Below, one piece after another: positions 7,452 through 10,427 of a DNA stretch of 10,427 nucleotides. A program made the position numbers and the translations under genes. Positions within the stretch are counted from its first letter, which is position 1, and every line of letters begins with the position of its first letter. Under the pieces are notes generated by a model. It saw only the letters and a list, made by a program, of their open reading frames with translations, ran no database searches and was not told the DNA's origin. The DNA comes from Candidatus Zixiibacteriota bacterium (GTDB taxonomy: Bacteria; Zixibacteria; MSB-5A5; SM1-73). The DNA is taken from NCBI GenBank assembly GCA_022866585.1, contig JALHUP010000247.1, forward strand, positions 1 to 10,427. Reading direction: 5' to 3'.

Positions 7452-7479
7452 TAGGAGAATTATTTGTGCCCGCTTATGC
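7452..7479 (+). repeat. Diverged direct repeat, copy B
   Basis: This is the second copy of the 28-bp motif at 7146-7173, in the same orientation and identical at 24 of 28 positions. It reads TAGGAGAATT-A-TTTG, then CCGCT-T-ATGC. Confidence 0.6.
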
Positions 7480-7602
7480 ATCGTGATTAAGCTGTTCCCT
7501 GTATTTGAAGCATGGTTTTTGTATCTTTATCTTCCCCGCTGGCTTGACCCTCTATGAAAGTGGAAAAAGGAAGATGGGGACCCCAGGATGAGGCTCCCTG
7601 TA

Positions 7603-7642
7603 GATAAAAATCTGCCCCAAGCTAAAAAGCTTAGGGCAGATT
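7603..7642 (-). terminator. Rho-independent-type terminator of the S41 peptidase gene
   Basis: A 15-bp stem runs from AATCTGCCCCAAGCT (7609-7623) to AGCTTAGGGCAGATT (7628-7642), with an AAAA loop and a single C.A mismatch. It lies 71 bp beyond the S41 stop. On the minus strand the stem ends in a short T run (7610-7606), a modest but typical tail. On the plus strand the hairpin is followed within 20 nt by further T runs, but no plus-strand gene ends here. Confidence 0.75.
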
Positions 7643-7712
7643 GAAAACTTTTTGGTTTTTCTATTTAAGATGATGAAATGCTTTTCTTATGGACACAGAC
7701 TTCGGGTTTTTC

Positions 7713-9434
7713 TTATCCCTTTCCTGTTCCTACGGATCCAGAAGAGGACAAAATTTTCTTATACTCATTCTTATTGGTCAAAATCTCAAAGGCTTTCTGG
7801 ATGGCGGGATCGGTCTTCAAGATGATCTCCTCATAATAGCCTTTTTCACCATAAAGATTGTTCAAAATACCCCCTTTGATCGACTTTTTGATGTAGTCGA
7901 TGCTTTGGTCAAAATCCTTTTCCTTTTCTTTTTCTATCAAGCTTTGCATATTCTCCAAAGTCTTTGCAAATACCTCAGAGTTTTTCTGCTCTTCGACGTG
8001 CTTTTTTAGGTTATCCAAATCCAGCTCCAAAGCCGATTTATAGGTGAAATTTTTCTCCTTTAGAAACTGTTTAAACTCAGCGATAATTTGATCATCGACC
8101 TCAAAACTTCTTGGAATATCGGGGTGTTTGGCTATATAGGACACGGCAAAATCAAAGAACAGTGACTGTCTTTCTAAATTGTACTCGATCGGTTTATACT
8201 TCTCTCTTTCTATCTCTATATCCGGAGCTATCCCTCCGCCACCATAGACCTCTCTTCCGCCTTTGGTATGAAAGATCTCTTTTTTCGAAACCACCAGGCT
8301 ATCTGATCCTTCTTCACTCGAGGAGCCTTTATTTACCATTTCCGGCTTTTGTATGCATCTGCCGCTGGGGACATAATATTTGGCTACGGTGAGTTTGAGA
8401 AAATATTCAGGAGGCAGGTTTCTGTTGATGACCTGCTGAACCAAACCCTTGCCAAAGGTGGTGTTTCCGATGATCACCCCTCTATCCCAATCCTGCACCG
8501 CCCCGGTGACGATCTCGGATCCCGAAGCGGTTCCCTCATTGACCAAGACGACCAAAGGACCTTCTTTATATACAGGGAATTCCCGGGCAAGAAACTCTCT
8601 TTTCTCCTCGGATCGACCTTGTGTATATACGATGAGCTGGCCCTGGTCTAAGAATAGATTCGCCGTCTCCACCGCCTCATCTAAAAGCCCACCCCCGTTG
8701 CTCCTCAAATCCAAAATCAGACCTTTGATATTTTTGCTCCTGAGTTCATTTATGGCATCTTTTAATTCTTTTCCCGAGTCTTTGGAGAATTTGGATAATC
8801 TCACATATCCAATACCTCCATCCATTACCCCATAATAGGGAACGTTTTTAAGCTCGATTATGGCTCTTTCAATTTTATATTCCAAAAGCTCGCTAATCCC
8901 CTCCCTCTTTATCTTTAAAGTCACAGAGGTTCCCCTCTCTCCCCGCATTAACTTAGAAGCATCCTCCGTGGTCATTCCCTCGGTGGGTTTGTCGTCTATC
9001 TGGATTATCTGATCCCCCGCTTTTATCCCCATTCGATAAGCGGGGGTTCCTTCGATGGGAGAGACCACCGTTATCACATTATTCATTTGGGCTATGGACA
9101 TGCCCAGTCCCTGGTATTTTCCTTCGGTCATCTCCATCAATCGGTCATGCGCTTTAACGTCCTGCAAGGTAGAGAAGGGATCCAATGTTTTCATCATTCC
9201 TTCAATTCCCGCCCTTACCAGGTCCTCCGGATCAATCGAATCCACGTAGTCACGATTTACGTTGAAAGCCACCGCATCAAAAAGCTTAATATAACTATAA
9301 ATGTTCTTTTCTGCTTCCTGTTGGGTGGCAACTGGCTCCTCGGTGGCTTGTCCTAATCCCACCACCCAGATTATCCCCACAGAAATCAAAGCCAACGCAA
9401 TCGCTATCAGACCGTATTTTCTTTCCCCTTTCAT
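7713..9434 (-). CDS. S41A family C-terminal processing peptidase (CtpA/Prc-like)
   Basis: This 573-residue protein carries one N-terminal membrane anchor or uncleaved signal (about residues 8-28), which places it outside the inner membrane. A helical segment follows, then a PDZ domain (about 105-178; GIKAGDQIIQIDD at 136-148 is the core) and the S41 core (about 205-365). The catalytic dyad is Ser304 in GTASGSE and Lys329 in TFGKG. Their 25-residue separation is the same as in E. coli Prc. LDLRSNGGG (241-249) is the conserved strand before it. Such enzymes trim the C-termini of, or degrade, envelope proteins, with the PDZ domain sensing substrate tails. A 150-residue charged, helical C-terminal tail (about 415-573) follows the core; similar extensions occur in longer S41A members. 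The start at 9434 is well supported by GGAGG 6 nt upstream. A terminator follows, so this is probably a single-gene transcript. Confidence 0.96.
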   Translation of the reverse strand: MKGERKYGLIAIALALISVGIIWVVGLGQATEEPVATQQEAEKNIYSYIKLFDAVAFNVNRDYVDSIDPEDLVRAGIEGMMKTLDPFSTLQDVKAHDRLMEMTEGKYQGLGMSIAQMNNVITVVSPIEGTPAYRMGIKAGDQIIQIDDKPTEGMTTEDASKLMRGERGTSVTLKIKREGISELLEYKIERAIIELKNVPYYGVMDGGIGYVRLSKFSKDSGKELKDAINELRSKNIKGLILDLRSNGGGLLDEAVETANLFLDQGQLIVYTQGRSEEKREFLAREFPVYKEGPLVVLVNEGTASGSEIVTGAVQDWDRGVIIGNTTFGKGLVQQVINRNLPPEYFLKLTVAKYYVPSGRCIQKPEMVNKGSSSEEGSDSLVVSKKEIFHTKGGREVYGGGGIAPDIEIEREKYKPIEYNLERQSLFFDFAVSYIAKHPDIPRSFEVDDQIIAEFKQFLKEKNFTYKSALELDLDNLKKHVEEQKNSEVFAKTLENMQSLIEKEKEKDFDQSIDYIKKSIKGGILNNLYGEKGYYEEIILKTDPAIQKAFEILTNKNEYKKILSSSGSVGTGKG

Positions 9435-9440
9435 GTTAAA

Positions 9441-9445
9441 CCTCC
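9441..9445 (-). promoter_or_regulatory. Strong Shine-Dalgarno of the S41 peptidase gene
   Basis: GGAGG on the minus strand lies 6 nt before the ATG at 9434. It is the only textbook-strength ribosome binding site in the window, and it fixes the start. The other genes here have weak or no visible sites. Confidence 0.85.
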
Positions 9446-9487
9446 AAATTTAAAATTCTTTTTGGGTGAACCGATCAAACCACTCTA

Positions 9488-9520
9488 ATTATAATTTAAC
9501 AATAAAATATTTTTTGTCAA
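9488..9520 (-). promoter_or_regulatory. Candidate promoter region of the S41 peptidase gene
   Basis: On the minus strand TTGACA (9520-9515) and TATAAT (9493-9488) are both perfect hexamers but 21 bp apart, which is too far for a classical sigma-70 pair. Usable pairings for TTGACA are TTAAAT at 15 bp or TAATTT-like sequences at 16 bp. Alternatively TATAAT may work with a weak -35. The region ends about 54 nt before the ATG. Confidence 0.4.
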
Positions 9521-9630
9521 CAATAAAACTTCATTCTCACCAGTCGCGCCAGAGGTGAAATTAAACTTTGCTTATACTTTATACAATCTGGTGTTCAATA
9601 ATGTTTCAATTTTAAGCATTTGTCTTTTTC

Positions 9631-9790
9631 CTTCGAGAGGTCTAAAAAAGTCGTTCTTGCGGAGTTGGCCATGCCTTAGGCAGTCCCCCCCCGTCTACGC
9701 GGGATTAAGTTATTGTGGTTTAATGCTCAACCGCGTAGGGCGGGCTCTTAACCCGCCATATTGTCTCACTTTTTCAAAGACCTCTCCTTC
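9631..9790. mobile_element. Candidate miniature inverted-repeat element (MITE-like), 152 bp with 4-bp flanking direct repeat
   Basis: Terminal inverted repeats begin GAGAGGTCT at both ends (9635-9643, and reversed at 9778-9786) and continue into an A run and AGT. The flanks are CTTC on both sides (9631-9634 and 9787-9790), which would fit a 4-bp target duplication. Inside are CTACGCGG (9695-9702) paired with CCGCGTAG (9731-9738), and a perfect GGCGGG/CCCGCC hairpin (9739-9757). No transposase is encoded, so it would have to be moved in trans. CTTC is short enough to match by chance. Confidence 0.5.
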
Positions 9791-9890
9791 AATAACTTGA
9801 CAGATGTAACCAATCAAAAACCTACAACAATTTTGATGTTATTAACTCATTCACTTACAATGGATTGTGAGGTTTCCATAATAATTAACT

Positions 9891-10427
9891 TTAGGCTAAT
9901 CTTCGATAGGCAAAAAGGAACGAAAGGCATATAAAGTTTGTGACCAGAATCAGTATCAGAGTGGTAGGGATTCCCAAAAGGGGGATCAAGATGGCTGAGG
10001 CTAAAATTGAGCTTAAAGACGAACCGAAAAGATCGACCGAATACCCAGTTCCGGCTTTTGTAGTGGTTTTCTTTTCTATGAAAAGATGATTGGCTAAGGT
10101 GAACTCCATACCTCCGATTATTCCAGAAAGAGTTATAACCAAAAGTAAGAGGCATTCGACTAAAAACTCAGGCGGATAAATTTTGTAAAAATAGAAAACC
10201 AAAAACAACAGAAAAGATACCAAAATCACCTGAAAGAATTGAATTAGAATCAAGTTTTTGAAATGGGTCCTTTTCTGACTTGTCCGTTTTTGTATTAAAA
10301 ATGCCCCAAAGGCTAAGCCCAACATAAATAAAGTCAAAATTAATCCTATTTTTGAATAAATATAGCCATAGAAAATCTGAAAGGATAAGACTATGATTAT
10401 CTCCAGAAATATGCTGGTGAAGCCTGC
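9891..10427 (-). CDS. Spermidine-synthase-like polytopic membrane protein, C-terminal part (5' end cut by the window edge)
   Basis: The reverse frame is open from the right edge to a TAA at 9891, giving 178 residues. Five to six hydrophobic helices are visible. The fragment starts AGFTSIFLEIIIVLSFQ, then YGYIY (residues 20-24) and FMLGLAFGAF, and later GYSVDLFGSSLSSILASA followed by LIPLLG. This Gly-rich ordering (a helix with an E and FQ, then GYxY, then FMxGLAxG, and near the end GYxxDLxGxxLxxxLAS) is characteristic of the membrane part of proteins annotated as fused MFS/spermidine synthase. In these, helices flank a spermidine-synthase-like Rossmann domain. That catalytic domain is not in the window, so aminopropyl transfer cannot be claimed. 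The protein acts in the cytoplasmic membrane. It is followed by a 456-bp gap. The ATG/TTG codons inside the fragment are not the true start, because the homologous-looking sequence continues upstream to the edge. Confidence 0.8.
   Translation of the reverse strand, partial: AGFTSIFLEIIIVLSFQIFYGYIYSKIGLILTLFMLGLAFGAFLIQKRTSQKRTHFKNLILIQFFQVILVSFLLFLVFYFYKIYPPEFLVECLLLLVITLSGIIGGMEFTLANHLFIEKKTTTKAGTGYSVDLFGSSLSSILASAILIPLLGIPTTLILILVTNFICLSFLFAYRRLA

Larger units (their letters stand above)
7073..7712. other. 640-bp non-coding region between S41 and M16 peptidase genes
   Basis: I see no convincing gene here on either strand. From high to low coordinates it holds the S41 terminator hairpin (7609-7642), a G/C-rich stretch with the small palindrome TGGGG-A-CCCCA, one copy of a diverged 28-bp repeat (7452-7479), a 54-codon open stretch without a start (7473-7309), a 55-nt three-way-junction palindrome (7226-7280), the second repeat copy (7146-7173) and the promoter candidate for the M16 gene (7113-7139). 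The density of repeats suggests a site that has collected repetitive elements. Confidence 0.7.
9435..9890. other. 456-bp non-coding region between the spermidine-synthase-like gene and the S41 gene
   Basis: It contains the S41 ribosome binding site and promoter region (9441-9520), an A+T-rich stretch without recognisable features (9525-9630), the candidate miniature element (9635-9786), and about 100 bp after the membrane protein gene in which I see only a small ACAAT-GG-ATTGT palindrome (9857-9868) and no clear terminator. Open frames crossing it run through the inverted repeats and look spurious. Confidence 0.7.

Noticed and set aside
7526..7576. Inverted pair ATCTTCC / GGAAGAT in the S41-M16 gap
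   Set aside because: It is only 7 bp with a loop of more than 30 nt in purine- and pyrimidine-rich DNA, so chance is a sufficient explanation.
7285..9609. Shared 13-mer AATAATGTTTCAA at 7285-7297 and 9597-9609
   Set aside because: The exact match is short and A+T-rich, with no flanking similarity. Both copies lie near CGCGTAG palindromes, but this is not enough to call a repeat.
9555..9800. 81-codon plus-strand open frame in the intergenic region
   Set aside because: It runs straight through the inverted repeats of the candidate miniature element, has no ribosome binding site, and its sequence is dictated by palindromes.
9847..10155. 102-codon minus-strand open frame overlapping the spermidine-synthase-like gene
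   Set aside because: It is in an alternate frame over a clearly membrane-protein-coding frame. Its His/Ser/Asn-rich translation looks like an off-frame product.
1..10427. tRNA, rRNA, CRISPR array, toxin-antitoxin, phage or defence genes
   Set aside because: I looked in the intergenic regions on both strands for T-loop-like motifs, regularly spaced repeats and small gene pairs, and saw none that hold up.

Overview
The window is about 10.4 kb of A+T-leaning bacterial DNA. Every convincing gene lies on the minus strand, so transcription runs from high to low coordinates. The mix points to a Gram-negative-type envelope: a lipoprotein M16 peptidase, an N-terminally anchored S41 processing peptidase, an exported M1 peptidase, and a membrane-embedded spermidine-synthase-like protein. 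The short palindromic intergenic repeats would fit an uncultured candidate-phylum genome. I cannot place the organism more precisely from sequence alone.

Layout in transcription order. (1) 10427-9891 is the 3' part of a polytopic membrane protein of the spermidine-synthase-like family, cut by the right edge. (2) 9890-9435 is non-coding. It holds a candidate 152-bp miniature inverted-repeat element with a 4-bp direct repeat, and the promoter region of the next gene. (3) 9434-7713 is an S41A C-terminal processing peptidase followed by a hairpin terminator. (4) 7712-7073 is non-coding. It holds a three-way-junction palindrome, a diverged direct repeat and a promoter candidate. (5) 7072-4337 is a two-domain M16 peptidase lipoprotein. 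(6) 4308-3733 is a small membrane protein of unknown function, only 28 bp behind it. (7) 3565-2555 is a histone-deacetylase-family amidohydrolase. (8) 2427-1666 is a fumarylacetoacetate hydrolase family protein. (9) 1587-1 is an M1 metallopeptidase, cut by the left edge and without an ATG start. Two related palindromic repeats sit just after the stops of genes 7 and 8.

Functionally this is mostly a cell-envelope proteolysis neighbourhood: S41, M16 and M1 peptidases, all predicted to be exported or membrane-anchored. Two cytoplasmic small-molecule or protein-modifying hydrolases lie among them. The M16 peptidase and the small membrane protein are the only pair whose spacing strongly suggests co-transcription. 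HDAC, FAH and M1 may form a second unit interrupted by repeats. I found no rRNA, tRNA, CRISPR array, transposase, phage gene or defence system, and nothing that clearly forms a new multi-gene system. The most unusual material is in the intergenic repeats.
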